DNA of 64,000 nt from Candidatus Desulfovibrio intestinipullorum (GCA_019113165.1 DXHV01000077.1:1-64000); one strand, 5' to 3'; positions 18,418 to 27,883 are shown, counted from the first letter of the stretch. Numbers and translations are program-made. The notes: generated from the letters alone by a model not told the origin.

Positions 18418-19719
18418 TTAGTTGGCCTGAGAGAAGACTCTCTTGTACACATCGTCCTCGAAGCGCAGATAGAACTTGGGATCGAAGAGTTCGTCCATCT
18501 TGTCTGCACCGAGCACCTGCTGCATCTGCGGATCCTGACGCACCAGGGTGGGGAACGGCGTATGGGTCTGCCAGCTTTCCATGGCCAGCTTCTGCACGGC
18601 CACGTAGGATTCCTGGCGGGGATGACCGCTGTCTATGAGGGCTGTAAGTACGCGCTGGGAGAAGTACAGGCCATAGGAATGTTCCATGTTGCGCAGCATG
18701 TTGTCGGGATGGACAACAAGGTTGCTCAAAAGCCTGTTCAGGCGCTTGAGGGCGTAGTCTGCCAGAATGGTGGAGTCGGGCATGATCACACGCTCAACGG
18801 AAGAATGGCTGATGTCGCGTTCGTGCCACAGCGCCTGATTTTCCAGGGAGGCCATGGCATTGGCGCGCAGGAGCCTGGACAGGCCGCTCAGGTTTTCGGC
18901 AGAAATGGGGTTCTTCTTGTGCGGCATGGCCGAAGAGCCCTTCTGTCCCTTGGCAAAGCCTTCTTCAGCTTCGAGGACTTCCGTGCGCTGCAGGTGGCGC
19001 AGTTCCACACAGATGCGCTCAATGCCTCCGCCAAGGATGGCCAGCGTCGTGAAGAAATGGGCGTAGCGGTCACGCTGGACAATCTGGGTCGAATGCGGAT
19101 CAACCTTCAGGTTCAGCAGATCCAGGGCCATCTTTTCGATTTCGGGCGTGACAATGGTATAGGTGCCCACGGCGCCGGAGATCTTGCCCACGCGAATATT
19201 TTCAATGGCCTGGACAAGGCGTTCGCGATGGCGCACGAATTCGGCATAGAAGCCGGTCATTTTCAGGCCGAAGCTGATGGGCTCGGCATGAACACCATGG
19301 GAGCGGCCGATGCACAGGCAGCCCTTGTAGCGCAGGGCCATGTTCTTGAGCGTGTCCAGAAGAGCATCAATGTCCTGCAGGATTAGCTTGCCTGCCTGGA
19401 CCATCAGAAGACTGCCGGCGGTGTCCACAATGTCGGAGGAGGTGCAGCCGAGATGGATAAAGCGGGCATCGGGGCCAATTTTTTCTTCCAGGGCCGTGAG
19501 GAAGGCAATGACGTCGTGCCGTGTGGTCTCTTCAATGGTCTGGATCCTGTCCACGTCAATGCTGGCCTTGTCCATGATGTTCTGGAGGGCTTCGGCAGGA
19601 ATCCTTCCCTTGGCAGCCCAGGCCTTGCAGACGGCAATTTCCACTTCAAGCCATGCCTGATAGCGGTTTTCCAGAGTCCATATTTTACCCATTTCGGGTC
19701 GGGTATAGCGTTCAATCAT
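18418..19719 (-). CDS. purB: Adenylosuccinate lyase
   Basis: A 433-residue member of the fumarase/aspartase superfamily that acts twice in purine synthesis (SAICAR and adenylosuccinate cleavage). Visible motifs are TRHDVIAFL, GCTSSDIVDTA, RSHGVHAEP with the catalytic His, and the signature GSSAMPHKKNP. Length matches the short bacterial form. The start at 19719 (MIERYTRPEMG) has TTAGGA upstream and fits the family N terminus; the longer frame is not homologous. It is followed on the same strand by pyrE. Confidence 0.97.
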   Translation of the reverse strand: MIERYTRPEMGKIWTLENRYQAWLEVEIAVCKAWAAKGRIPAEALQNIMDKASIDVDRIQTIEETTRHDVIAFLTALEEKIGPDARFIHLGCTSSDIVDTAGSLLMVQAGKLILQDIDALLDTLKNMALRYKGCLCIGRSHGVHAEPISFGLKMTGFYAEFVRHRERLVQAIENIRVGKISGAVGTYTIVTPEIEKMALDLLNLKVDPHSTQIVQRDRYAHFFTTLAILGGGIERICVELRHLQRTEVLEAEEGFAKGQKGSSAMPHKKNPISAENLSGLSRLLRANAMASLENQALWHERDISHSSVERVIMPDSTILADYALKRLNRLLSNLVVHPDNMLRNMEHSYGLYFSQRVLTALIDSGHPRQESYVAVQKLAMESWQTHTPFPTLVRQDPQMQQVLGADKMDELFDPKFYLRFEDDVYKRVFSQAN

Positions 19720-19971
19720 CGGAATGTATCCTAAGTCCCGCTCAATATCGCGGCGTTTTGAACCAGGAGCGCGGCATCCCCGGCAAACACGCCCAAGGTG
19801 CCTGTCCATGAAGGAGAAAGGCTCCTTGGTGCCGCATGGGGCTGAAAATATGCCAGGCCTGCTTTCTACTGATGTCCTGCCCTGATTGTCAGACACGCGG
19901 TGACTGACGCAGGCGGCAGATGGGAACATGACATGGGGGCTTCCACAGGGCGGCCCCTCGGATTCCACCGT

Positions 19972-20313
19972 CTATTTGGAGGCCGTCGAGCCCGAAGACG
20001 TGGAGGTCGCAGAGGAAGACGTCGAGGGCGCAGACGTGCTTTCGGAGGAACTGGCGGCACTGCTGCTCTCGGTCTTGGCCGGACTCGGAGAGGACTTGTG
20101 CGAGGTCGTTTCGTCCTTGATGCCCTTGCGGTAGCCGTAATCGGTGACATACCAGCCGCCGCCTTCCAGGACGAAGGACGTCTCGGACATGATGCGCGGA
20201 GACAGCGTTCCGCAGTCAGGACAGGGTTCCTGAGGGTGGTCTTCGGTAATATGCTGTGACCACTCTTCAAAGATTTTATTGCATTTCGGGCAGCGATATT
20301 CGTAAATCGGCAT
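19972..20313 (-). CDS. FmdB family zinc-ribbon protein with Ser-rich tail
   Basis: A 113-residue protein. The first 45 residues are the FmdB/CxxC_CxxC_SSSS zinc ribbon: MPIYEYRCPKCNKIFEEW and PCPDCGTLSPRIMS supply four cysteines. The C-terminal third is a disordered tail of Ser, Thr, Ala and Pro. FmdB proteins are often linked to amide or stress genes, but their function is unsettled. AAGGAGG is placed well before the ATG. It is 197 bases after the 35-residue protein gene, whose terminator lies between them. Confidence 0.88.
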   Translation of the reverse strand: MPIYEYRCPKCNKIFEEWSQHITEDHPQEPCPDCGTLSPRIMSETSFVLEGGGWYVTDYGYRKGIKDETTSHKSSPSPAKTESSSAASSSESTSAPSTSSSATSTSSGSTASK

Positions 20314-20397
20314 AGTAAAAACCTCCTTGCAGACAATGCAGGAGGAAGGATAGTGATTCCTGGAGAGGAATGACGAGTTCAAGAAAAGTTCAGAGAC

Positions 20398-20427
20398 AAA
20401 ATCTGCCGTCCTGAGACGGCAGATTTG
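20398..20427 (-). terminator. Terminator of the 35-residue protein gene
   Basis: A 10-bp perfect stem ATCTGCCGTC/GACGGCAGAT with a 4-base loop. Read on the minus strand it is followed by TTTGTCTC. It lies 83 bases past the small gene. Confidence 0.7.
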
Positions 20428-20509
20428 CATGAATTTCAGACAGAAGAGCTGTCAGAACAAGGGAACAATCCCCTTGAGGGGCTGTCTCGGGGACAAGCCC
20501 TGACGAGAA

Positions 20510-20617
20510 CTAGTCCTTCTTGTTCTTGGCTTCGTGGATGCGCTGCTTCAGACGCTGAGCGCGGCGATGACGACGACGATCCAGTTCCTTTCTGCGTTCG
20601 ACTTTCTTGTGGGCCAT
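20510..20617 (-). CDS. Very small basic protein (35 aa)
   Basis: A 35-residue reading frame MAHKKVERRKEL ending EAKNKKD, with more than half of its residues Lys, Arg or His. AAGGAG lies six bases before the ATG and a terminator follows, so it has its own complete expression signals. The composition suggests binding to nucleic acid or the ribosome. I do not recognise a named family, though the pattern resembles small basic proteins found in other Desulfovibrio-like genomes. Its upstream region has two perfect palindromes. Confidence 0.72.
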   Translation of the reverse strand: MAHKKVERRKELDRRRHRRAQRLKQRIHEAKNKKD

Positions 20618-21111
20618 GAGTTACTCCTTGACAGACAGGCAAAGCTGTACAGTGTATTCTTTTTCGGGCTTGACAGGAGTGAATCCGGGACAGAGTCCCG
20701 GGGGGCTGTCAGGCAGCGTTTGCTATAAAATATTTTATAGTGTTTTGGCAAGTATCATAATATGTTAAGTGCATTGTGCACAATGTCAAGTGCCAGAACA
20801 CCAGAAAATGCTCTTTTGAAGGAAGCTGCCTGATAAAAAAAATAAACAATATGTTGTCTTAGCTGTCATGATATATTCATGAGTCTGAATAAGTACTCTG
20901 TTATTATACATTTGTATAATTATGCAGAATATATTGCAGAATAATGTATTGACATATTCCCTATAAATTGTATGTCACTAATAAAAATAGAATTTATGAA
21001 TGAATATTTACTTTTCTGAAAAATTGTTCTGTCAGAGGGGACAGTAAAGAGCATCAAGAGCAATCGTGTACAGTTTCTGATGACGATTCTGTTTCCTTTT
21101 TTTTGAAAATT
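20618..21111. other. AT-rich intergenic region with palindromes
   Basis: About 490 bases without a gene, much more AT-rich than the flanks. It contains an 18-bp perfect palindrome CTATAAAATATTTTATAG at 20723-20740 and a 14-bp perfect palindrome CATTGTGCACAATG at 20772-20785, which overlaps a minus-strand TTGACA (20789-20784). These are candidate control sites for the small basic protein gene. Confidence 0.55.
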
Positions 21112-21948
21112 TTATGAAGAAACAGAAGCAGGTTTTCCGTTCCCGACCTCTGGAGGAGAGGTCTTTCCTGTGTCAAAAAAACCGCTGATGTGCTCTGTCT
21201 GACAGATGGTACAGTTGTCAAAGCCCAGGCTGCCCAGGATCCGTCGCACCTCAGGTTCCCATTCCCTGCGGAAGGTCTGCACCTGCAAAAGGGGCTGCGG
21301 GGTGATGCGCAGCCTGAGATCGGCAAACAGGGGACGCCCCCTGACATCGGTCAGACTCAGCAGAGCCTGTTCGGCCCTGTCAATGCGCAGCAGTTCTTCC
21401 TGATGCACGGGCAGATTGTAGTCATAGCGCGTGAGCAGACAGGGTCTGGCCTGCTCTCTTGGCAGTGGAAAGCCCATCTCTACAGACCTTGCCCTGATGT
21501 CCTGCTTGCCGAGCTCTGCCAGGGCCAGGGGAGAGAAGATGCCCGCTTCTTTGAGGGCCTGCAGACCCGGTCTGTAGCGGGAAAGGTCGTCATGGTTGCT
21601 GCCGTCGCAGAGCGTGCGTTCGCCCTCCCCGCAGCGGACAAGAAGCTCCCTGATGCCGGAGAGCATGAACTTTTTGCAGAAGTAGCAGCGTCGCGGATCC
21701 GTGCGGGCCACTTCAGGAAGCGTGAGCGGATTGAGGGGCAGCTCCAGCAGCTTCAGCTGCATGTTTCTGGCAAAGGCGCGGGCACTGTCTGTGTCCGCGC
21801 CCGGAACATGGGGACCGTGCACATGCACGGCCACGACATCGCAGCCGCAAGCCTGCGCACAGGCGCAGAGAAAGCGGCTGTCCAGGCCGCCGGAAAAGGC
21901 TATGGCCAGGCGGGGATGATCGCGGAAGAAGACTTCAAGTGCGGGCAT
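21112..21948 (-). CDS. larE: LarE-like PP-loop sulfur transferase
   Basis: A 278-residue PP-loop ATP pyrophosphatase. The loop AFSGGLDSRFL is at 17-27, DPRRCYFCKK near 83-92 has two cysteines, DGSNHDDLSRYRPG near 114 and RPCLLTRYDYN near 168-178. LarE adenylates a pyridinium dicarboxylate and donates sulfur from a conserved Cys that occupies the RPCL position here, leading to the nickel-pincer cofactor. No larA, larB or larC is in the window, so assignment to LarE rather than a sister sulfurtransferase is not certain. It follows hisF by 24 bases and is probably in its operon. A C-terminal FDNCTICQTE adds two more cysteines. Confidence 0.8.
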   Translation of the reverse strand: MPALEVFFRDHPRLAIAFSGGLDSRFLCACAQACGCDVVAVHVHGPHVPGADTDSARAFARNMQLKLLELPLNPLTLPEVARTDPRRCYFCKKFMLSGIRELLVRCGEGERTLCDGSNHDDLSRYRPGLQALKEAGIFSPLALAELGKQDIRARSVEMGFPLPREQARPCLLTRYDYNLPVHQEELLRIDRAEQALLSLTDVRGRPLFADLRLRITPQPLLQVQTFRREWEPEVRRILGSLGFDNCTICQTEHISGFFDTGKTSPPEVGNGKPASVSS

Positions 21949-21972
21949 GATGGCACCAGGGGACAGGAGGGC

Positions 21973-22752
21973 CTACCAGGTCAGGCGCATGGGCACGCCG
22001 TGCCCGGCCATGTATTCCTTGCATTCACGGATGGTGTACGATCCGTAGTGCACAATGGAGGCAATGAGTGCCGCGGAGGCCTTGCCTCTGGTGACGGCAT
22101 CAAGCATGTGTTCCGGCTTGCCGGCACCGCCCGAGGCAATGACGGGAATGGAAACGGCATCCACAATGGTCGAGGTCAGCGTGAGCTCGTAGCCGTCCTT
22201 GGTGCCATCGGCATCAATGGAATTGATGCACAGTTCTCCGGCGCCGAGTTTTTCGCAGGTCTGCGCCCAGGCAATGGCGTCCAGCCCCATGCGTTTGCGG
22301 CCGCCGTTGATAACAATTTCGTATCCTGAGGGGATCTGTTCGTTCCTGGGCACGCGCAGCACATCCATGCCGACCACTATGGCCTGACTGCCAAAGGCCT
22401 CGGCACCCTCGGTAATGAGCATGGGGTTGAGGACAGCGGCCGAATTGATGGAAATCTTTTCTGCTCCGGCCAGGAGCACGGCACGCATGTCCTGAACCGT
22501 GCGTATGCCGCCGCCCACGCTGAAGGGGATGAAGATGCTGGCAGCGACCTTTTCTACCACATCAAGGAAGATGCCGCGATCCTCGGCAGATGCGGTGATG
22601 TCGTAAAATACGATTTCATCGGCCCCTTCCTCGTAATACTTGCGGGCGCTCTCCACGGGATCGCCTATGTCGACATTGCCGGCGAACTTGATGCCCTTGG
22701 TCAGTCTGCCGTTGCGAACGTCCAGGCAGGGAATAACGCGTTTAGAGAGCAC
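21973..22752 (-). CDS. hisF: Imidazole glycerol phosphate synthase cyclase subunit HisF
   Basis: A 259-residue TIM-barrel protein, [15 protein letters not shown] with catalytic Asp11, the phosphate-binding SVGGGIRT and [10 protein letters not shown] loops, and VGMDV carrying the second catalytic Asp near 130. It uses ammonia made by HisH to form imidazole glycerol phosphate and AICAR. It overlaps the 3' end of hisH by 11 bases, consistent with the two subunits being made together. No other histidine gene is nearby; the rest of the pathway must be elsewhere. Confidence 0.95.
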   Translation of the reverse strand: MLSKRVIPCLDVRNGRLTKGIKFAGNVDIGDPVESARKYYEEGADEIVFYDITASAEDRGIFLDVVEKVAASIFIPFSVGGGIRTVQDMRAVLLAGAEKISINSAAVLNPMLITEGAEAFGSQAIVVGMDVLRVPRNEQIPSGYEIVINGGRKRMGLDAIAWAQTCEKLGAGELCINSIDADGTKDGYELTLTSTIVDAVSIPVIASGGAGKPEHMLDAVTRGKASAALIASIVHYGSYTIRECKEYMAGHGVPMRLTW

Positions 22753-23386
22753 GGCTCACCTCCTTGCAGTAGGCAGAGTAGTTCCTGAGCAGGCAGAGTC
22801 CGTACCGTCCGCTCTTTTCCGGGTGGAACTGCGTTGCCCAGAGCCCGGGACGTCCGTAGACGGAGCAGAAGGTCATGCCGCCGTATTCCGTCCAGCCCAG
22901 GGCCAGTTCCGGGGTTGTCTCCACATAGTAGCTGTGTACAAAGTAGAACTGGGCGTCCCTGTCAATGCCGACAAAAAGCGGATCTTCGCGTACCATGCGG
23001 ACGCCGTTCCAGCCCATGTGCGGAACAGGGGCCGGCGTGCCGTCTTCCTGCACAAGGCCGACAGGAAATTTCCTGCAGTGCCCCTCAATGATGCCCAGGG
23101 TTCTGGTGGGGCCTTCTTCGCTGGATTCCAGCAGGATCTGACAGCCAAGGCAGATGCCCAGCACTGGCTGATGCCTGGCAACAGCCTCCCTGAGGCAGAC
23201 GTCCAGGCCCGACTCCCCAAGCACGGTCATGGCCTGGCCAGCGGAGCCGACTCCGGGAAAGATGATGCCTTCTGCCGCGGCAATGACCTGCGGATCTGCC
23301 GTGATGGTCGCAGGGATATCGAGATGGTTCAGTGCCCTGAGGACGCTGGTCTGGTTTCCGGCCTTGTAGTCAAGTATTGCAAGCAT
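22742..23386 (-). CDS. hisH: Imidazole glycerol phosphate synthase glutaminase subunit HisH
   Basis: A 214-residue class I glutamine amidotransferase. The nucleophile elbow GICLGCQ has Cys79 and the C-terminal TQFHPEKSG provides the catalytic His and Glu. [11 protein letters not shown] is the oxyanion-region motif. It supplies ammonia to HisF through the barrel. AGGAAG lies about five bases before the ATG. hisH is the first gene of a hisH-hisF-larE-like transcript. Confidence 0.95.
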   Translation of the reverse strand: MLAILDYKAGNQTSVLRALNHLDIPATITADPQVIAAAEGIIFPGVGSAGQAMTVLGESGLDVCLREAVARHQPVLGICLGCQILLESSEEGPTRTLGIIEGHCRKFPVGLVQEDGTPAPVPHMGWNGVRMVREDPLFVGIDRDAQFYFVHSYYVETTPELALGWTEYGGMTFCSVYGRPGLWATQFHPEKSGRYGLCLLRNYSAYCKEVSRAL

Positions 23387-23683
23387 GCGCGACTTCCTGG
23401 GGTAGAGGGTACGATGCGGGCTGAGCCTGCGTCTCGCGAGAAGGAATGACTTTGATACATGAACTGGAAAAAGACAAGTTCCAGACAGCTCCCATGGCTC
23501 GCCCTGCCTGCCGGCTCTGGCAGTCCGGGCCGTCTCCTGCCGGAAGAGGAAAAAATCCTGGCATCTGGCAAGAAGTTGTCACCTGAGGTCCTTTGCGATA
23601 AGAGAGCCTGCATCACAGTGCCGCCCGGCAGAACGCCTCCTTGAGCTGGCGGAAACTGAACGCAGGAACAGTAAGGAGTTCTC

Positions 23684-24517
23684 GTGTCCGAAAGACAAAA
23701 TCGCCCCATAGGCATCTTTGATTCCGGTGTCGGAGGAATGACGGTGCTCAGAGCCCTGCTGCGGCAGCTGCCGGCAGAGGAATTTTCCTTTCTCGGGGAT
23801 ACGGCCCGTCTGCCCTATGGAACCAAGGGAAGAAATACCATCATAGAATATACCCTGCATGCCGCCCGCAGACTGGTGGAAAGCCATGCGGTCAAGATGC
23901 TGGTGGTTGCCTGCAATACGGCAAGCAGCGTGTCGCTGCCAGCCCTGCGTGTCCAGTTTCCCGACATACCGGTGGTGGGCGTCATCGAACCCGGAGCCAG
24001 GGCTGCAGTGCGGGTTTCTCCAAAGGGCCGTATTGCCGTGCTTGCCACTGAGGCAACGGTGCGCGGCGGCGCCTACGTGGAGGCCATCCACAGACTTAAT
24101 CCCGAGGCCCAGGTGGTCAGCAGGGCCTGTACCCTTTTTGTGGCCTTGGCCGAAGAGGGCTGGCTGGAAGGCGAGGTGGTGGAAGGCGTTGTGCGCCGCT
24201 ATCTTGCCGACATCTTTGCTGCCCAGGTGAAGCCGGATACGCTGCTTCTGGGCTGCACGCACTTTCCCCTGCTGCAGAAAGCCATAGCCCGTGTGGTGGG
24301 CAGTGACGTACATATTGTGGATTCCGCCCAGACGACGGCCGAAGCGGTCAGCATCATTCTGAAGGAGACGGGTCTCGCACGAACGACGCCCGCCCTCCCC
24401 GCCGAGGAGGCCGTCCACTTCATGGCCACGGACAATGTCAGCCGTTTTGCCGCCACGGGAGCCCTCTTCCTGGGCAGAAAGCTCTCCGAAGAGGATGTGG
24501 AGCTCGTGGACATCTGA
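23684..24517 (+). CDS. murI: Glutamate racemase
   Basis: A 277-residue racemase that makes D-glutamate for peptidoglycan. The two catalytic cysteines sit in VVACNTASS and LLGCTHFPLL, and GIFDSGVGGMTVLRAL with LGDTARLPYGTKG are family blocks. Translation starts at GTG, chosen because TAAGGAG lies six bases upstream. It is divergent from hisH and converges with the M23 peptidase gene, with about 40 bases between stops. Confidence 0.96.
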   Translation: MSERQNRPIGIFDSGVGGMTVLRALLRQLPAEEFSFLGDTARLPYGTKGRNTIIEYTLHAARRLVESHAVKMLVVACNTASSVSLPALRVQFPDIPVVGVIEPGARAAVRVSPKGRIAVLATEATVRGGAYVEAIHRLNPEAQVVSRACTLFVALAEEGWLEGEVVEGVVRRYLADIFAAQVKPDTLLLGCTHFPLLQKAIARVVGSDVHIVDSAQTTAEAVSIILKETGLARTTPALPAEEAVHFMATDNVSRFAATGALFLGRKLSEEDVELVDI

Positions 24518-24558
24518 TCGTCCCGAAAGAAGACGGTATCCCCACCCTGCGGCCGGAG

Positions 24559-25545
24559 CTACTTGTGCATGCTCTCCCAGGTGGAGATGTCGGGGATCTT
24601 GTAGTCTTCAATGCCGATAAGGGCCTTGCGCATGCGCAGGTACTGCTGGGAGCCGTACAGACGCCTGTTGACCGGCCTGCCGGCTTGTCCGAACTTTCCG
24701 GAACAGGCCTGGGCCCGGATGGGGCCCGAGAGATCGGCCAGAGGCGGATCGTAGAGTTCCCAGAGTCCGGTCAGCTCCTTGCGGGGGTTGATATGCCTGC
24801 CCTGGCTGTCCCTTACGGTCAGATGCAGATGGGCACCAGTGGTGCGGCCCGTGCAGCCGACCTTGCCTATGTGCTGGCCCCGCGTGACCTTCTGCCCCCG
24901 GGTCACGAGAATCTCGCCGAGATGGGCATAGGACACTGTCTTCTTGTTGTCCTGCAGAATCTTGACGGTCAGTCCTGCCGCACCGCTCGGGCCGGCAGAA
25001 AGGACGACACCGCTGCGCAGAGTGCGCACAGGCCAGCCCAGATGGCCCCTGATATCCAGACCCGAATGCCTGCGGCTGCGCATGGGCGCCCTTCCGGTCA
25101 GGGGAATGCCGCTGCTCCTGCGTTCCCCGAAGGCGGAGGTGACAAGGCTGTCCACGGAAGGCCAGAGCTTCATGGCTCCCTCGGAATAGGGACTGGCTTC
25201 TTCCTTCTGTCCGTCCCCTGGCACCGGTTGGGCGGACGGCACAGAGGTATCCTTCCGGACCACCTTCCCGCTTTCCGTGCCGGAAGACTGCGGATTGCTT
25301 GCCTGTCCGGCAGGCGGCTCGGCAGAGCCGTGCTGTACGGACGGCTCTTTTTTCTCTGTGCCGGGGCCATCGGCCGCCTTCGCCTTCTGCTGTCCCTGTT
25401 CTGTCCCTGCGGCAGCCTCTTGCGTGTCGGCCTGCACAAGGCAGACAGGCTGACATATCAGCAGGGCCATGATGCTCAGGATGGTCAGGCAGCCCAGGAC
25501 AGGGGAGCGCCCTTGCAGTATCTGGCCCTTCTTCTGGTCGGGCAC
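24559..25545 (-). CDS. M23 family metallopeptidase (LytM type)
   Basis: A secreted protein of about 328 residues. A hydrophobic stretch ending VCLVQA forms a probable signal peptide, followed by a disordered region rich in Gln, Glu, Gly and Pro (about 40-120). The M23 domain (about 140-250) has both metal motifs: HSGLDIRGHLGWPV and AHLHLTV. It should cleave peptidoglycan cross-bridges, or act as an activator as some LytM proteins do. The start is uncertain: the GTG at 25545 gives a good signal peptide but lacks a Shine-Dalgarno; an ATG at 25683 would add 46 residues. Confidence 0.82.
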   Translation of the reverse strand: MPDQKKGQILQGRSPVLGCLTILSIMALLICQPVCLVQADTQEAAAGTEQGQQKAKAADGPGTEKKEPSVQHGSAEPPAGQASNPQSSGTESGKVVRKDTSVPSAQPVPGDGQKEEASPYSEGAMKLWPSVDSLVTSAFGERRSSGIPLTGRAPMRSRRHSGLDIRGHLGWPVRTLRSGVVLSAGPSGAAGLTVKILQDNKKTVSYAHLGEILVTRGQKVTRGQHIGKVGCTGRTTGAHLHLTVRDSQGRHINPRKELTGLWELYDPPLADLSGPIRAQACSGKFGQAGRPVNRRLYGSQQYLRMRKALIGIEDYKIPDISTWESMHK

Positions 25546-25797
25546 CCTGGCCGGGACGGACCGGGTTTGAGCCTGATGGAAAAGGACATCATGGCACAGG
25601 ATCTCATGGCACAGGGGCAGGCAGGCCTCCGGGGCCGTCGATCGTGTACAGGAAGGGAGAGCTTTGGCAGGAGTACTGTACATGGGACAGAGTCTTTCCA
25701 GAAAAGGTTTTCCACGCATGCTGCCCGCTGGCTGTCCGGCAGATGCCCTGCCGGGCAGGCAAGAGAGGCAGCACTTCTTTTTGTCAGGAAGGGTGAT

Positions 25798-26625
25798 ATG
25801 GCTAAGAATGCCCTGGATCTTGCACATATTTTTGTTGAGTTTTCCGGAAACAAGGTGCTTACGGATGTCCACGCGTCCATCCCCGAAGGGGGACTGACCG
25901 TCTTTGTGGGACCCAACGGTGCCGGCAAGACTACGCTTCTGCTCTGCATCATGGGAGAGGTTCCCTACAGGGGCGAGATACGCTTCCACCCGGACATTCG
26001 GGGATATATAGGCTATGTTCCCCAGAACCTGCAAACGCAGACCTATACGCCCATAACCTGCGCCGAATTCCTGGGCATGAGCTATTCAAGGCGCCCCCTG
26101 TGGCTGGGCATGAGCAATGCCGGCAGACAGGCCGTGGCCCGTGTCCTCGACCGCGTGGGCATGAAGAATGCCGAGAAGCGCTGCATTGGCGAACTCTCGG
26201 GCGGCGAAATGCGCCGCATCCTGCTTGCCGCAGCCCTGCTGCGTTCCCCGCGCCTGCTGCTTCTCGACGAGCCTGCTGCCGGGGTGGACATGCGCGGCGA
26301 GCGCCTTTTCTGGGACATTCTCGATGACCTGAGGACCAGGGAGAAGATTACCATCGTGATGGTCAGCCACAACCTTTCCCTGACGGCCCATTACGCAAGC
26401 CACGTCATCTGCGTCTCCAGAGGCCGCTGTATGGAAGGAACGCCGCATGCCATTCTGACGGCACAGAATCTCATGACCATTTTCGGCATTCCCATCCATC
26501 TCTACCCGGATCAGTGTGCCCTGTCCCACGATCTGTGCCCCATGTGCGGAGCCTTCAGCATGGGCAGCGATACGCCGGCAGAGGCGGCATCCTGCGCCTG
26601 CAAGCCCCCTGCGGCCCACAACTGA
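25798..26625 (+). CDS. znuC: Metal ABC transporter ATP-binding protein (ZnuC-like)
   Basis: A 275-residue ABC ATPase. Walker A GPNGAGKTT near 38-46, Q-loop VPQNLQ, signature LSGGEMRR near 138-145, Walker B LLLLDEPAAG and the switch His in VSHNLS. Together with the downstream permease this is a zinc- or manganese-type (cluster 9) importer. The C terminus has an extra Cys- and His-containing tail (CALSHDLCPMCG, SCAC) that could bind metal. AGGAAGGG precedes the ATG. The frame runs open far upstream, but that part is antisense to the M23 gene. Confidence 0.88.
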   Translation: MAKNALDLAHIFVEFSGNKVLTDVHASIPEGGLTVFVGPNGAGKTTLLLCIMGEVPYRGEIRFHPDIRGYIGYVPQNLQTQTYTPITCAEFLGMSYSRRPLWLGMSNAGRQAVARVLDRVGMKNAEKRCIGELSGGEMRRILLAAALLRSPRLLLLDEPAAGVDMRGERLFWDILDDLRTREKITIVMVSHNLSLTAHYASHVICVSRGRCMEGTPHAILTAQNLMTIFGIPIHLYPDQCALSHDLCPMCGAFSMGSDTPAEAASCACKPPAAHN

Positions 26626-26754
26626 TCTTCAGATACTGCAAACTCTGTCTCATTTTGCTGTCATGGGTTCGCTGCGTTGTCCCGAACAAGGCAGGACCTG
26701 TCTGGCAAAAAAGCACGATTTTAGGAGGAAGGCGCTTTTTCCCTATGCCCGTGC

Positions 26755-27639
26755 ATGGGGCTCTGGCGCCTGTATGATACGATGATTGATGTCCTCTGCT
26801 CGGCCATCGGCCTCATCCCCATAGACTGCCTGCAGCATCAGTTCATGCAGCAGGCCCTGCTTGGCCTGCTTCTTCTTGCGCCCATGACGGCTGTCCTCGG
26901 CGTGGAAGTGGTTCACTTCCGCATGGCCTTCTTCTCCGATGCCATAGGCCATTCGGCCTTTGCCGGCGTGGCCCTGGGCCTTATCCTGTCCCTGGAACCC
27001 AAGTTCACCATGCTGGCCTTCGGCATTCTGGTCGGACTGGGCATCATTGCCCTGCAGAGGCGCAGCAACATTTCCTCGGATCTCGCCATAGGCGTGGTCT
27101 TTTCCGCCGTGGTGGCCTTCGGCCTGCTGGTGGTCAGCCGGACGCCCGGCACTGCCAGAAACATGCAGCAGTTTCTCTTTGGCGACATACTCACCATAGG
27201 GCCGGACGAACTCCGTTTCCTGCTCTGTCTCCTGCCTATGGTCTTCCTTGTGCAGCTTTTCGGCTTCAATGCGCTCCTGTCCGTGGCCCTGAATCCTGTC
27301 ATGGCCAGAGCCCATGGCATCCATGTGGCCTTCTGGCAGTACCTTTTTTCCGCCCTGCTTGCTGCCGTGGTCATCTTTTCCGTCTGGGCCGTGGGTGTTC
27401 TGCTGGTGACAGCCCTGCTCATCGTGCCGGCTGCCTGCGCCAGAAACATTTCCCATTCACTGTGCGGCATGTTCTGGTGGTCCATAGCCCTGAGCATGCT
27501 CTCGGCCTTCCTGGGGCTTGTGCTCTCGGCCCAGCCCTGGCTCTCCTCGGCCACAGGAGCCACCATCATCGTCATAAGCTGCATCTTCTTTGTTCTGTCC
27601 ACCCTGTCCGGCCGCTGCCTGCAGGGCCGTCGGGCCTGA
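26755..27639 (+). CDS. znuB: Metal ABC transporter permease (ZnuB-like)
   Basis: A 294-residue membrane protein of the ABC-3 permease family with about eight hydrophobic helices. The conserved segment FRMAFFSDAIGHSAFAGVALG lies near 55-75 and LLIVPAACARNIS near 221. It would form the membrane channel with the ATPase encoded 130 bases upstream. The start at 26755 is not supported by a clear Shine-Dalgarno; the ATG at 26782 is an alternative. No substrate-binding lipoprotein (ZnuA) is next to it. Confidence 0.9.
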   Translation: MGLWRLYDTMIDVLCSAIGLIPIDCLQHQFMQQALLGLLLLAPMTAVLGVEVVHFRMAFFSDAIGHSAFAGVALGLILSLEPKFTMLAFGILVGLGIIALQRRSNISSDLAIGVVFSAVVAFGLLVVSRTPGTARNMQQFLFGDILTIGPDELRFLLCLLPMVFLVQLFGFNALLSVALNPVMARAHGIHVAFWQYLFSALLAAVVIFSVWAVGVLLVTALLIVPAACARNISHSLCGMFWWSIALSMLSAFLGLVLSAQPWLSSATGATIIVISCIFFVLSTLSGRCLQGRRA

Positions 27640-27883
27640 GGAAAACGCAGGGAAAGAAGCAGCCCTTTTCAGTGTCGGCGCTCGTTGCTAGAATGGACGG
27701 GCTCTCCTGTCAGCAGAAGCTTGCGGCCAGATAGTGCCGCACCAGACTCCCGGTCTGCATGGCCTGCCACGGCCGCAAGGGCCTTCTGTGAGGTCTTCCG
27801 AAAGACTGTTCGACAGGACGAGCCCGTCTGTTTTTGTCTGTCATCTGCCCCGGAACGCATGTCTGAAACCTCAAGGAGAATCT

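Noticed and set aside
24565..25797. Possible long N-terminal extension of the ZnuC-like ATPase
   Set aside because: The extension is antisense to the M23 peptidase gene, whose two metal motifs are intact, and the ATPase has a good Shine-Dalgarno and family-length start at 25798.
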